A DNA stretch of 64,000 nucleotides from assembly GCF_027594745.1 (NCBI RefSeq), contig NZ_CP110854.1, positions 620,001 to 684,000 of the forward strand. Direction: 5' to 3'. This document shows, piece by piece, positions 24,144 through 32,244 of this stretch (its first letter is position 1; every line of letters begins with the position of its first letter). The DNA is from Saprospira grandis. Its GTDB lineage: Bacteria > Bacteroidota > Bacteroidia > Chitinophagales > Saprospiraceae. The notes beneath the pieces were generated by a model. It was given only the letters and a program-made list of their open reading frames with translations, was not told the origin of the DNA and ran no database searches. The translations under genes and the position numbers were made by a program.

Positions 24144-25148
24144 ATGGGATATAGAGAAGACTGGAGCAAGATTGAGAACTTCGTCAATAGCTCTACAGAA
24201 AAAAGCTTGAAGAAAATGTACCTCATGTCTACGGACCACATTCACAAGCTCATTGCAGAGGCCCCGAATGATGCGGTCATTCAAGACATCTTGACCTTTG
24301 TGCAGCCCGCCTATAGCAACTTTGTTCGGCAGTATCGAGCAAAAACGCTCCAAATCAATGCTTATCGTCTAAATACGCTTGATTTTAAGTCAAAATTAAA
24401 TCTCCTTTCTAGCGATAAAATCCGGCAATGGGATGTAGAGATTCAGATGACTTATGATGCTAAAAGCAATCAGTATCAATCTTTACTGCCTAATGCTCGC
24501 GCCCCTTTTCAGAAAGGAGCTTATGAAATGCGTATTGAAGCTGTAATGAGCTTAGGAGAAGCGCTTAGCTTGGACCCGCAACTAGGGACATTGGGCGGAG
24601 ATATCCTTGCTTTTGGGCAGCAGCTAGAGCTTTTGCGCCAAGAACAGCAAGGGAATGAAGGCCAAAAAAGCATTTATTCAGCCAGCCTAGAGGCCTTGCG
24701 TAAGGAATTGGCCACCGTACTCTTTGGGGCCTTTGGTCGCCTAATTGGGCACTACTATAGAGAACTGCACAGAGTGACCAACTTCTACGAACTGAAGTAT
24801 TTCCGTCGCCGCCCAAGCAGCAGCAACAACAATAGCGAGGAAGAAGAAAACTACGACCTCTTTGAATTTGATCTTGCCCCCCAAAGCCGAGTCGTCAAGC
24901 TAGAGGGCTTGCTTGCAGGTGGAGAAACGATTCGCCTACAGCTACTAGAAGGAGACAGCCTTCAGTATTATACTGTAGCTAATTCGGCAGATACTCCCGA
25001 TCAAGTTTATCGTCTAACTAACGGCCAAAATGCTCGCCTACAGCTACCGCTTGGGCATCGCCTCTTGGTCTTGGAGAATTCCGAAAACAGCTCTGCTAAG
25101 GTAGAAGTTGAAGTTTTGGAAGATGATGAAGCCCCTATAGCTAACTAA
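24144..25148 (+). CDS. Hypothetical protein, 334 aa
   Basis: I do not recognise this family. The first ~215 residues appear all-helical (LLSSDKIRQWDVEIQM, LEALRKELATVLFGAFGRLIGHYYRELHR). A low-complexity Ser/Asn/Glu linker follows near residues 225-240, and then a beta-rich C-terminal domain (VVKLEGLLAGGETIRLQLLEG, LPLGHRLLVLENS). There is no signal peptide or membrane helix. It is monocistronic, with a terminator 30 bp past its stop. Confidence 0.75.
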   Translation: MGYREDWSKIENFVNSSTEKSLKKMYLMSTDHIHKLIAEAPNDAVIQDILTFVQPAYSNFVRQYRAKTLQINAYRLNTLDFKSKLNLLSSDKIRQWDVEIQMTYDAKSNQYQSLLPNARAPFQKGAYEMRIEAVMSLGEALSLDPQLGTLGGDILAFGQQLELLRQEQQGNEGQKSIYSASLEALRKELATVLFGAFGRLIGHYYRELHRVTNFYELKYFRRRPSSSNNNSEEEENYDLFEFDLAPQSRVVKLEGLLAGGETIRLQLLEGDSLQYYTVANSADTPDQVYRLTNGQNARLQLPLGHRLLVLENSENSSAKVEVEVLEDDEAPIAN

Positions 25149-25177
25149 CAAACAGAGGTTTATCATTACTTCTACTC

Positions 25178-25205
25178 TCCCCTCTCTGCGAGGGGATTTT
25201 TATTT
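25178..25205 (+). terminator. Intrinsic terminator of the 24144-25148 gene
   Basis: TCCCCTC and GAGGGGA arms with a five-base loop are followed by TTTTTATTTT. Confidence 0.7.
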
Positions 25206-25292
25206 TCTGCCTGCTCCAAAACGGCAGTACCGCCCGCTTTAGGCCTTACAAATAAGCATAAATCGGCTGTTTTTTGCCCAGCCTTTTTTATG

Positions 25293-25449
25293 GGCCAGGC
25301 GGGCATTGGCCCAGCGCTGCGGAGCGGGTGGCCGAAGGCCAGACCGAGCTTTTTGAGCAAAGCGAAAAAAGCGAAGGGCCGAGCGAACAGCGAGCCCCGC
25401 AGCATAGCGGCGGCCGACCTAGGCGAAGCCTAGTCGGCCGCGGGCCCCC
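25293..25449 (-). repeat. Mosaic palindromic element 10
   Basis: It has GTGGCCGAAGGCCAGACCGA, a GCTTTTTGAGCAAAGC-type stem, AGGGCCGAGCGAACAGCGAG, a GGCCGACCTAGGCGAAGCC region and a CGGGCCCCC end. It fills the gap between the 24144 gene and the oxidoreductase. Confidence 0.85.
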
Positions 25450-25507
25450 AAAAAAAAAGAAGCTACCTTTCGATAACTTCTTCTATTTCCTACTTAAAGG
25501 GATTCCC

Positions 25508-26521
25508 TTAATCCGTCATTTTTAAGACCAATTTGCCAAACTGCTGGCCTTTGTCCATACAATCAAAGGCTTTTTGCGCTTGGGCCAAAGGCCAAACCTG
25601 CTCGACCAAAGGTTTGATTTTGTGCTCTTCTACCCAAGCAATCATCTGGGCAAAATCCTCATCGCTGCCCATAGTGCTGCCCATAATATCGAGCTGTTTC
25701 CAGAACATCTTTTGGGGATTGATTTGGAATTTGCCTCGGGTTCCCCCATAAAAAACGATCCGTGCAGCAGGGCGGGCCAAATCGACAAAATAGCTAAAGT
25801 CGGGACCGCCAGCACTATCAATAATCAAATCAAAACCAGCGGGATCTTGGGCCAATAGGGCCTTATGCCATTGCTCTTGCTTATAAGAAATGCCGTTTAG
25901 GGCGCCCATTTCCTTGGCCTTTTCGATCTTCTCGGCCTGTCCAGAGCTCACCCAAATATCAATGCCCAAGGGCTGGGCCAATTGCAGGGCCGTTAGGGCC
26001 ACGCCCCCACCAATACCCGAAATAAATAGGCGTTCGCCCGCCTGCAGACGGCCTCGGCTAAAGAGCGCCCGATAGGCCGTTAGTCCAGCCAAAGGCAGGG
26101 CCGCCGCCTCCTCGGCAGAAAGATGAGCGGGCCGCAAAAACAGGCGATCTTGGGGGACCAACAGATATTCGGCAAAGCTGCCATGCTGCGGCATGCCCAA
26201 GATGCTATAGTTTTTGGCTTGTACGGCTTGCTCTTCGCCCCAATTTTGGTTGGGATTGACAATAACCTTCTGGCCCAGCCATTTTTTATCGGCCTGCGGA
26301 CCCAATTCCACCACCTCGCCACTAGCATCCGAGCCCAAGATGATCCCTTCTCGAACGCCAGGATAGAGGCCTTGGGTAATATATAAATCGCGGTGATTGA
26401 GCGCAGCCGCCTCCACCTTAATCAATACCTGATCGGCTTGGGGGCTAGGCTTTTCAATTTGGCGATAAACAGCGGGAGATTTTTTTTGGTCCAAGACCAT
26501 TGCATACATCTTGCTCATCAT
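25508..26521 (-). CDS. Zinc-independent MDR-family oxidoreductase
   Basis: This 337-residue medium-chain dehydrogenase/reductase has a GroES-like N-terminal domain (ALNHRDLYITQGLYP, LGSDASGEV) and a Rossmann domain with GIGGGVALTALQLA near residue 167. The cysteines that bind structural and catalytic zinc in alcohol dehydrogenases are absent, so it is closer to quinone or enoyl reductases using NADPH. The substrate is not predictable. There is no operon partner; the 155-bp upstream gap holds only the neighbour's terminator. Confidence 0.88.
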   Translation of the reverse strand: MMSKMYAMVLDQKKSPAVYRQIEKPSPQADQVLIKVEAAALNHRDLYITQGLYPGVREGIILGSDASGEVVELGPQADKKWLGQKVIVNPNQNWGEEQAVQAKNYSILGMPQHGSFAEYLLVPQDRLFLRPAHLSAEEAAALPLAGLTAYRALFSRGRLQAGERLFISGIGGGVALTALQLAQPLGIDIWVSSGQAEKIEKAKEMGALNGISYKQEQWHKALLAQDPAGFDLIIDSAGGPDFSYFVDLARPAARIVFYGGTRGKFQINPQKMFWKQLDIMGSTMGSDEDFAQMIAWVEEHKIKPLVEQVWPLAQAQKAFDCMDKGQQFGKLVLKMTD

Positions 26522-26640
26522 TCTATAGATTTAGGGCCTTTTGTGCAGCAGGGCAAAAACTACTGTACATCTAGCCATGAACTAATCATTTAGGCTCTCT
26601 AAGCTATAAAAACATTTGAGTTGGGCCAAGTTTGGACAAA

Positions 26641-26673
26641 AAAAAGCCGCTCTCTAGGCGAGAGCGGCTTTTT
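26641..26673 (-). terminator. Intrinsic terminator of the NlpC/P60 gene
   Basis: AAAAAGCCGCTCT pairs with AGAGCGGCTTTTT around a seven-base loop, three bases past the stop, with T runs on both strands. Confidence 0.85.
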
Positions 26674-26676
26674 GCT

Positions 26677-27474
26677 TTATTTTTCGGCCAGCGGAGCAGC
26701 TTGATTTTCTGCCCCAATAGGATCAATTACATTTCTAGCGAAGAGAATCTTCTTTTTCCAATAAGAAGACTTGCTTACATTTTCGATCATGATACCGTGG
26801 CGGGGGCCATTCGCATGAATCACGGTAATTCCTTCGGCGGTATTACTTAGGATAAGGCCAACATGAGTGACCATTCCGCCCTTGCCATAACGGCTAAAAA
26901 AGAGGAGGTCGCCTACCTTTGCATCCTTAAGATCTACATGTTTTCCCTGTTTAGCTTGATAGCGAGAGCCGGGAGAGATTTCGATTCCGAACAGGCGCAT
27001 CACATAAGAAGTATAGCCAGAGCAGTCGAAAGCATTGGGGCCTTTGGCGGCATAAACATAGGGACGGCCCAGATATTTTTTGGCGGCGGCGGTAATTTCG
27101 GAGCGAATCAAAATTCGCTTTTCTAGGGTCAGCTCCCCTTGAAATTTGACGGGAACGGGCGGATAAACCGCTTGGCGCATCTTGGCCAACTTCGCTTTGC
27201 GTTTAGCCTTAGCTTTTGCTTGGCGTTTGCGTTCGATCAGGGACTTCATGCCCGTGATATCCGATTGTTCGATTTGGGCTTTTTCTAGTTCTAGGGCTTG
27301 GATGACCTTAACTTTCTCGGCGAAGGTAGCCATGGTAGCGGCCAATTGTTCGGCCTGGGCCTTTTCCTCTGCCAATTGCTCTTGTTGCATGCGAATATAT
27401 TGGTCGCCGACGATCAGTAGCGTCATATAGAGCAAAAAAATCTGAAAGATCTCTACCTTAGATATGGAATTCAT
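26677..27474 (-). CDS. NlpC/P60 family cell-wall hydrolase
   Basis: From ATG 27474 the product is 265 residues. An N-terminal hydrophobic segment (IFQIFLLYMTLLIVG) anchors or exports it. A Lys/Ala/Glu-rich coiled coil follows at ~30-115, and a C-terminal NlpC/P60 papain-like domain has catalytic Cys in NAFDCSGYTSYV, His in MVTHVGLIL and a polar residue in VIHANG. Such enzymes cut the gamma-D-Glu to diamino acid bond in peptidoglycan stem peptides. An upstream in-frame start (27525) adds 17 basic residues and is less likely. A good promoter lies at 27580-27608. Confidence 0.9.
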   Translation of the reverse strand: MNSISKVEIFQIFLLYMTLLIVGDQYIRMQQEQLAEEKAQAEQLAATMATFAEKVKVIQALELEKAQIEQSDITGMKSLIERKRQAKAKAKRKAKLAKMRQAVYPPVPVKFQGELTLEKRILIRSEITAAAKKYLGRPYVYAAKGPNAFDCSGYTSYVMRLFGIEISPGSRYQAKQGKHVDLKDAKVGDLLFFSRYGKGGMVTHVGLILSNTAEGITVIHANGPRHGIMIENVSKSSYWKKKILFARNVIDPIGAENQAAPLAEK

Positions 27475-27579
27475 ATATTTTATTCTTCTGTTCGGCCTCT
27501 CTTTTGGCTTAAACTTTAAAGCCATTTGTTTAAGGAGGCTTGAACGCGATCAAAAATCTTTTTTCATATAAAGCGGCTG

Positions 27580-27608
27580 CAAATGTATTCATTTTGGCCC
27601 AAAAACCA
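27580..27608 (-). promoter_or_regulatory. Promoter of the NlpC/P60 gene
   Basis: The minus strand reads TACATTTG (-7, 27587-27580) with TTG (27608-27606) 18 bp upstream, matching the Bacteroidota TTG / TAnnTTTG arrangement. Confidence 0.55.
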
Positions 27609-27639
27609 AAAGAATCTCCTTTATTGAAGGCTTAAGCTT

Positions 27640-28500
27640 ATGAAATTTAACAGTTTAGGAACTTTCTGCCTTATTTTATCTTTAGTTTTGCTCGTTAATT
27701 GGGCCAAGGCACAAAACAAAACGGAGCGTCCGATTACCTACTCTAAAGTTTGTTTTTACACCATAAAAAAGCAAGGATTTGAGCGTTTTATGGAGGTGGT
27801 CGAGGCCGTCCAAAAAGGCAAAGAGCGCAAAGTGCAGGCGCAGATTCGCAAAATGCTGCGTGATTTGCGCAAATTTGACAGTAAAAAGACCGATCGTAGT
27901 TTTGAGCTTTGGTATCAGGCCAACTACAGTGATTTTGAGCAGCAGTTGGCCGTTGTGCGGCAATCTACCATTAAGTCATTAGAGATTTACAGGGCCAGAT
28001 GGCGGCGCAATCAGTGTCATTATTTTGATCATACGGCCTTTTTGATGCAAGTATTGGCCTTTGAGAGCGAGCGTTTTTATCCGGACTATTGGTTTATGGG
28101 GCAAGAGCGTTACTTTTCAGAGACCTTAGTCCGTAGGGTTCGAGCGGCGGCGGCCAAAGACCTACCGCCTATTTTTGAGCATTCGGATTTGCACAAAGAA
28201 TTTGCGCCTATGTCTGCCCTACAAGCCTGGGAATTGGACCAGATGAAGCGGTACTTGCAGATTGGTCCATATGGAGAGGATCCTGGGGGAATTGGTCAAA
28301 AGCCGCTTATTCCCTACTCCTACGGCATCATTCTGCGGCCAGAGGCCAGTTATATATTAGAGCAAGTTGTTTTTGATGATCGCAGTTTGGACCTGGACCT
28401 CAATCGGCAGTTGCGGGCTTTGCAGCGTTTCTTAAAAAGCTGCCGAGCTGGAGAAATCTACCTTTTACTTCGCTTTGAGGAGCGGCCTTTTCGGCCTTAG
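27640..28500 (+). CDS. Exported hypothetical protein, 286 aa
   Basis: A clear signal peptide (LILSLVLLVNWAKAQ, cleavage near residue 25) precedes a basic, mostly helical protein rich in Arg, Gln and aromatic residues (SFELWYQANYSDFEQQLAVV, FYPDYWFMGQERYF). I recognise no domain. It diverges from the NlpC/P60 gene and is probably periplasmic. Confidence 0.7.
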   Translation: MKFNSLGTFCLILSLVLLVNWAKAQNKTERPITYSKVCFYTIKKQGFERFMEVVEAVQKGKERKVQAQIRKMLRDLRKFDSKKTDRSFELWYQANYSDFEQQLAVVRQSTIKSLEIYRARWRRNQCHYFDHTAFLMQVLAFESERFYPDYWFMGQERYFSETLVRRVRAAAAKDLPPIFEHSDLHKEFAPMSALQAWELDQMKRYLQIGPYGEDPGGIGQKPLIPYSYGIILRPEASYILEQVVFDDRSLDLDLNRQLRALQRFLKSCRAGEIYLLLRFEERPFRP

Positions 28501-28545
28501 GGGATAATTTTCTTGGCGGTTGGCACAAAAAAGCCGATTTTTGGC

Positions 28546-28595
28546 CCATTGCGTCTAGCAGGGCTCGGCCGAAGGCCAGGGCAGCCCCAAAAAAG
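28546..28595 (-). repeat. Mosaic palindromic element 11 (truncated)
   Basis: A 50-bp remnant keeps only the CAGGGCTCGGCCGAAGGCC block and the GGGCAGCCCCAAAA end, nine bases before the next start codon. It shows that the CCCC-side end can persist without the rest. Confidence 0.65.
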
Positions 28596-28603
28596 AAAAC
28601 AAA

Positions 28604-28930
28604 ATGAAAACAGAATGTCCAAGCTGTCACAAAAACTTTGAGTGCCAGCCAGAAAACATCAGCAATTGCCAGTGTGTGGACCTAGTTATTGGGCCTGCTT
28701 TGAGGGCTCATTTGGCCAAGAGCAAAAAAAGCTGTTACTGTGCTGCCTGCTTGCGAGAACTGAATACAATTTGCGAGCAGGCCGCTAGAGAGCCCCTGCC
28801 TCAGAAGGCCCATGAATTTGTAGAAGGCAAGCACTTTTATAAGGAAAATGGCCTTTGGATATTTAGTAAATACTACCTCATTCAGCGGGGATATTGTTGT
28901 GGCAACGGCTGCAAACACTGCCCCTACTAA
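28604..28930 (+). CDS. Cysteine-rich CWC / DUF5522 protein
   Basis: This 108-residue protein carries two cysteine-rich units. The first, CPSCHKNFECQ with NCQCVDL and CYCAACLREL, resembles the cysteine-rich CWC family. The second, KYYLIQRGYCCGNGCKHCPY at the very C-terminus, is the DUF5522 signature. Zinc binding is likely from the CxxC pairs. Its function is unknown. It starts a plus-strand run with the following gene 11 bp away. Confidence 0.85.
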   Translation: MKTECPSCHKNFECQPENISNCQCVDLVIGPALRAHLAKSKKSCYCAACLRELNTICEQAAREPLPQKAHEFVEGKHFYKENGLWIFSKYYLIQRGYCCGNGCKHCPY

Positions 28931-28941
28931 ACGATAGAAAA

Positions 28942-29487
28942 ATGGCGTTTTGGAACAATGCTTTTGGTGCCGTAGACGAGGTGCTGCCCGAATTTAAGAG
29001 CCTGCCCGAGGGCATTGGCTACCTAATGGGAAGAGTGCGAAGCATGAGTGATAGTTTGGCCGACAGCCAGGTTTATGTAGATAAACGCTGGCTAGAAGTG
29101 CGGGATGATCTTGATTTTCAGGAGTCGGTTTTGCATGTCTTTAAGGAAGGGGGCAATTATTTACGCATCTTGGATGGCGATATTGCCAGTGGCAGTTGGG
29201 AGGCCAGTTTGGGCGGCCTGATCATTAAGTTTGGGGGCAAGCATGAGCTCTATGAACTGGTCTTTTTGGACCTTGACTTTTTCATTTTGAAAAAGCATGG
29301 GCAGCAGGGCCCCAAGGGCGGACGTCCCTACTTTGTTTTGGCCCGAGAGGGGCGAGCAAAAGGGCGAGAATGGCCCGAGCTTTTAGAGCTGCTTTTTCAA
29401 GACTACAAAAGCGAATCCTCTTATTTTCAATGGGTTTTTGTGCTTTTCGTCCTCATTTTGGGCATCCTACTCTACTCCATTTTGTAG
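28942..29487 (+). CDS. C-terminally anchored membrane protein, 181 aa
   Basis: The chosen ATG 28942 follows the previous stop by 11 bp. The protein is soluble and acidic for ~155 residues and ends in one hydrophobic helix (WVFVLFVLILGILLYSIL), so it is tail-anchored. I do not recognise a family. It is probably co-transcribed with the CWC-DUF5522 gene. Confidence 0.75.
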   Translation: MAFWNNAFGAVDEVLPEFKSLPEGIGYLMGRVRSMSDSLADSQVYVDKRWLEVRDDLDFQESVLHVFKEGGNYLRILDGDIASGSWEASLGGLIIKFGGKHELYELVFLDLDFFILKKHGQQGPKGGRPYFVLAREGRAKGREWPELLELLFQDYKSESSYFQWVFVLFVLILGILLYSIL

Positions 29488-29569
29488 ATGTCACAAAAAC
29501 TATTGTGGCTAAGCCCTGTTATCCATTTAAAATTCCCTATTTTAGGCCGTTAAATCAACCGCCAAAGTT

Positions 29570-30034
29570 ATGTCAGAAAACAAAACGCAAAACACCATAG
29601 ACGAAGTAAGTAAAATCTTCTCTACCTATTTAGTAAAGAATGGCCTACGCAAAACCCCCGAACGCTTTGCCATTTTGGAAGAAATCTATAAGCGCAACGA
29701 TCATTTTGATGCAGAAGCGTTATATATCCATATGAAAACCCAGAACTATCGGGTGAGCCGAGCTACCGTCTACAACACACTAGAGCTTTTGGTCGCCTGT
29801 GATTTGGTGCGCAAGCATCAATTTGGAAAAAACCTAGCTCAGTATGAAAAGGCCTATGGCTTTAAGCAGCATGATCATGCCGTTTGTATTGAGACTGGAG
29901 AAGTCTTTGAATTTTGTGATCCCCGTATTCAGCAAATCAAGGAGTTGGTAGCCGAAATGCTCGACTTCGAAATTACTCACCACTCGCTAACCTTCTATGG
30001 TTATAGCAAAGAAGGCCGCGAAAAAAAGAAATAG
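29570..30034 (+). CDS. fur: Fur family transcriptional regulator
   Basis: This 154-residue winged-helix repressor has the DNA-binding domain at ~20-85 (LRKTPERFAILEEIYKRNDHFDAE, RVSRATVYNTLELL) and a dimerisation domain with HDHAVCIETGEVFEF, ending in HHSLTFYGYSKEG. It keeps the His and Glu positions that bind the regulatory metal but lacks the paired CxxC motifs of zinc-site Fur proteins (single cysteines only). Iron, peroxide and zinc sensing are all possible; I favour general Fur. It is followed six bases later by a STAS gene. Confidence 0.9.
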   Translation: MSENKTQNTIDEVSKIFSTYLVKNGLRKTPERFAILEEIYKRNDHFDAEALYIHMKTQNYRVSRATVYNTLELLVACDLVRKHQFGKNLAQYEKAYGFKQHDHAVCIETGEVFEFCDPRIQQIKELVAEMLDFEITHHSLTFYGYSKEGREKKK

Positions 30035-30040
30035 GGCCCA

Positions 30041-30391
30041 ATGACTTTTCAATTAGAACAACAAGATGAAATTTGCATCTTGGAACTGGATGACCTTTGG
30101 AATCCAGAAGAAAACCAGTCGATTATTCAGGAAGTAGAACGCCTAATTGCTCAGGGGCAACGCCTGTTTCTCATTGATTTGGGGCAGATGCAATTTATGA
30201 ACTCTTCTGGACTCGCTTTTTTAATTAGCATCCTCACCCGTGCCCGCTCTGCCGGTGGAGAATTGGCCCTTTGCCGGATCTCACCAAAAATTGAGCAGCT
30301 CCTACTCATGACTCGTCTGCGCTCTACCTTTGAGGTGGCCGACAGCCGAGAAGAGGCCCTGAACATTTTGCAAGCCTTAACAAAGAACTAA
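30041..30391 (+). CDS. STAS domain anti-anti-sigma-like protein
   Basis: A 116-residue single STAS domain of the SpoIIAA type. The strand RLFLIDLGQMQFMNSSGLAFL carries the phosphorylatable serine position (Ser55/Ser56). Such proteins switch partner kinases or sigma factors by phosphorylation; no kinase is adjacent here. It is unrelated in sequence to the ten STAS/SEC14-like paralogues elsewhere in the window. Confidence 0.9.
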   Translation: MTFQLEQQDEICILELDDLWNPEENQSIIQEVERLIAQGQRLFLIDLGQMQFMNSSGLAFLISILTRARSAGGELALCRISPKIEQLLLMTRLRSTFEVADSREEALNILQALTKN

Positions 30392-30426
30392 AACCTAATC
30401 TTTAGCCGCTTTTCAAAAGTTGTTTT

Positions 30427-30434
30427 TATTTTTG
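30427..30434 (+). promoter_or_regulatory. Candidate purA -7 box
   Basis: TATTTTTG (TAnnTTTG) followed by TGCG lies 54 bp before the purA ATG. Confidence 0.4.
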
Positions 30435-30487
30435 TGCGCCAAAAGTAGATTCCATCTACATTTTTTGCTACACAAAATTTTGCAACT

Positions 30488-31756
30488 ATGGTTGATGTTC
30501 TGTTGGGACTCCAATGGGGAGATGAGGGAAAAGGTAAGGTCGTGGATTATTTAGCTCGGCAATACGATATTGTCGCTCGCTTTCAAGGAGGCCCCAATGC
30601 TGGGCACACTTTGGTCCTAGACGGCCAAAAATTTGTACTGCACACCATCCCTTCTGGGATTTTTAGACCTCAGGTGCTCAACCTGATTGGTAATGGCGTA
30701 GTGATTGACCCCACTACCCTGATTAAAGAAATGGAAAGTATTGCTGCCGCTGTCCCAACTTTTGGGGAGCGGCTTTTTATTGCCAAAAAAGCTCAGCTGA
30801 TCCTGCCCTCGCATCGCTTGCTCGATGCCGTAATGGAAGCCGCCAAGGGCGAGGGTAAAATTGGCTCTACCCTCAGAGGAATTGGCCCCACTTATACCGA
30901 TAAAATAGCTCGCCGTGGGCTGCGCATGGGCGATATTCTGCTCCCTAACTTTAAGGCCCGCTATGAAGAACTCAAAGCAGAGCATTTGAAAATGGCCCAA
31001 ATTTACCCTGCTGTAGATTTTGATTTGGCGGGACAAGAAGCCGACTTTTTTGCCGCTGTAGAAACCCTCAAGGGCCATCAATTGGTAGATGGCGAGTACT
31101 TTATCAATAAGCAGTTGGCCCAAGGCAAAAAGGTTTTGGCCGAGGGGGCCCAAGGCTCTATGCTCGATATTGATTTTGGCACTTATCCCTTTGTCACTTC
31201 TTCCAATACCATTAGCGCCGGGGTTTGCAACGGCCTAGGCGTGGCCCCACAAAAGATTGGGGAGGTGATTGGCATTACCAAAGCCTATTGCACCCGCGTA
31301 GGTAGCGGCCCCTTCCCTTCTGAGCTCTTTGGCGAAGAAGGCGAAAATCTTCGCCAAGCGGGTGGAGAGTTTGGCGCGACTACGGGCCGTCCCCGCCGTT
31401 GCGGTTGGCTCGATTTGCCGCAGCTCAAATATACCATTATGTTGAGTGGCGTGACCCAATTGGTCATTACTAAGGTAGATGTCCTGAACGAAATGGAAGA
31501 ACTCAAAGTGGCTACGGCCTATAATTATGGGGGCCAAAAAAGCCAAGAATTGCCGCATGATTTGGTCCTTGAAGACATTAGTTTGGACTATCGCAGCTAT
31601 GCGGGTTGGAAAAGCAGCCTCAAGGGCATTCAAAAGTTTGAGGACTTTCCGCAAAAGCTACAGGATTACATTCATAGCCTAGAAACAGAGCTAGGCGTAC
31701 CGATGAAAATGATCTCTACTGGTCCAGAGCGAGAAGCGTTGATTATTAGAGATTAG
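30488..31756 (+). CDS. purA: Adenylosuccinate synthase
   Basis: This 422-residue enzyme joins IMP and aspartate with GTP in AMP synthesis. The diagnostic GTP/IMP loop LQWGDEGKGKVVD begins at residue 8, followed by GGPNAGHTLV, GSTLRGIGPTYTDK, EGAQGSMLDIDFGTYPFVTSS and TTGRPRRCGWLD. Length and all signatures are normal. It follows fur and the STAS gene but has its own promoter candidate. Confidence 0.97.
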   Translation: MVDVLLGLQWGDEGKGKVVDYLARQYDIVARFQGGPNAGHTLVLDGQKFVLHTIPSGIFRPQVLNLIGNGVVIDPTTLIKEMESIAAAVPTFGERLFIAKKAQLILPSHRLLDAVMEAAKGEGKIGSTLRGIGPTYTDKIARRGLRMGDILLPNFKARYEELKAEHLKMAQIYPAVDFDLAGQEADFFAAVETLKGHQLVDGEYFINKQLAQGKKVLAEGAQGSMLDIDFGTYPFVTSSNTISAGVCNGLGVAPQKIGEVIGITKAYCTRVGSGPFPSELFGEEGENLRQAGGEFGATTGRPRRCGWLDLPQLKYTIMLSGVTQLVITKVDVLNEMEELKVATAYNYGGQKSQELPHDLVLEDISLDYRSYAGWKSSLKGIQKFEDFPQKLQDYIHSLETELGVPMKMISTGPEREALIIRD

Positions 31757-31766
31757 GATTTTCTTT

Positions 31767-31994
31767 TTTTGGGGCTGCCCCTTCCGCTAGGTTAAAACCC
31801 AGCGCAAAGCGGCATCGCTTTGCGAAGCGATACAAAATGAGGGTTGAAACCCTCATGAATGATCGGGCGGGTCGGGCCATTTCGCAGCTCGCTGTTCGCT
31901 CGGCCCTGCAGCGCTTTCAGCGCTTTGGTCTGCCGCCTTCGGCGGCCCTGCTACAGCCCCTCAGCCGATGCTGTAGGTAGAAACCTACAGCAAG
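31767..31994 (+). repeat. Mosaic palindromic element 12 with long arms
   Basis: It has a TTTTTTTGGGGCTGCCCC start, GCAGCTCGCTGTTCGCTCGG and a CCCCTCAGCC end. Inserted palindromes include GCATCGCTTTGCGAAGCGAT, GAGGGTTGAAACCCTC and CTGTAGGTAGAAACCTACAG; the last two recur in element 14. Confidence 0.85.
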
Positions 31995-31996
31995 GA

Positions 31997-32024
31997 AGGC
32001 CCAAACCTAAAGGTTTGGGCCTTT
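31997..32024 (+). terminator. Hairpin between elements 12 and 13
   Basis: AAGGCCCAAACC and GGTTTGGGCCTT flank a four-base loop (TAAA) and lead into TTATTTTGG. It could end purA transcription. Confidence 0.6.
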
Positions 32025-32045
32025 TATTTTGGACCAAGATCTGCG

Positions 32046-32191
32046 TCCTACAGGCCCGAAGGGCCGCAGGCTGAGGGATGGTAGGGGGTGGCCGAAGGCC
32101 AGACCGAAGCCGCCGCAGGCGGCTGAAGGGCCGAGCGAACAGCGAGCCCCCGCACAGCCCGACCCGAGCGAAGCGAGTGGGCAGCCCCAAA
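32046..32191 (-). repeat. Mosaic palindromic element 13
   Basis: It has GCTGAGGGATGG, GTGGCCGAAGGCCAGACCGA, GCCGCCGCAGGCGGC, AGGGCCGAGCGAACAGCGAG and a GGGCAGCCCCAAAA end. It forms an inverted pair with element 12 between the convergent purA and lepB genes. Confidence 0.85.
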
Positions 32192-32244
32192 AAAGCCCCT
32201 CTACAACAAACTGCAGAAGGGCTTAAAAAATGTAAGCTTACTTT

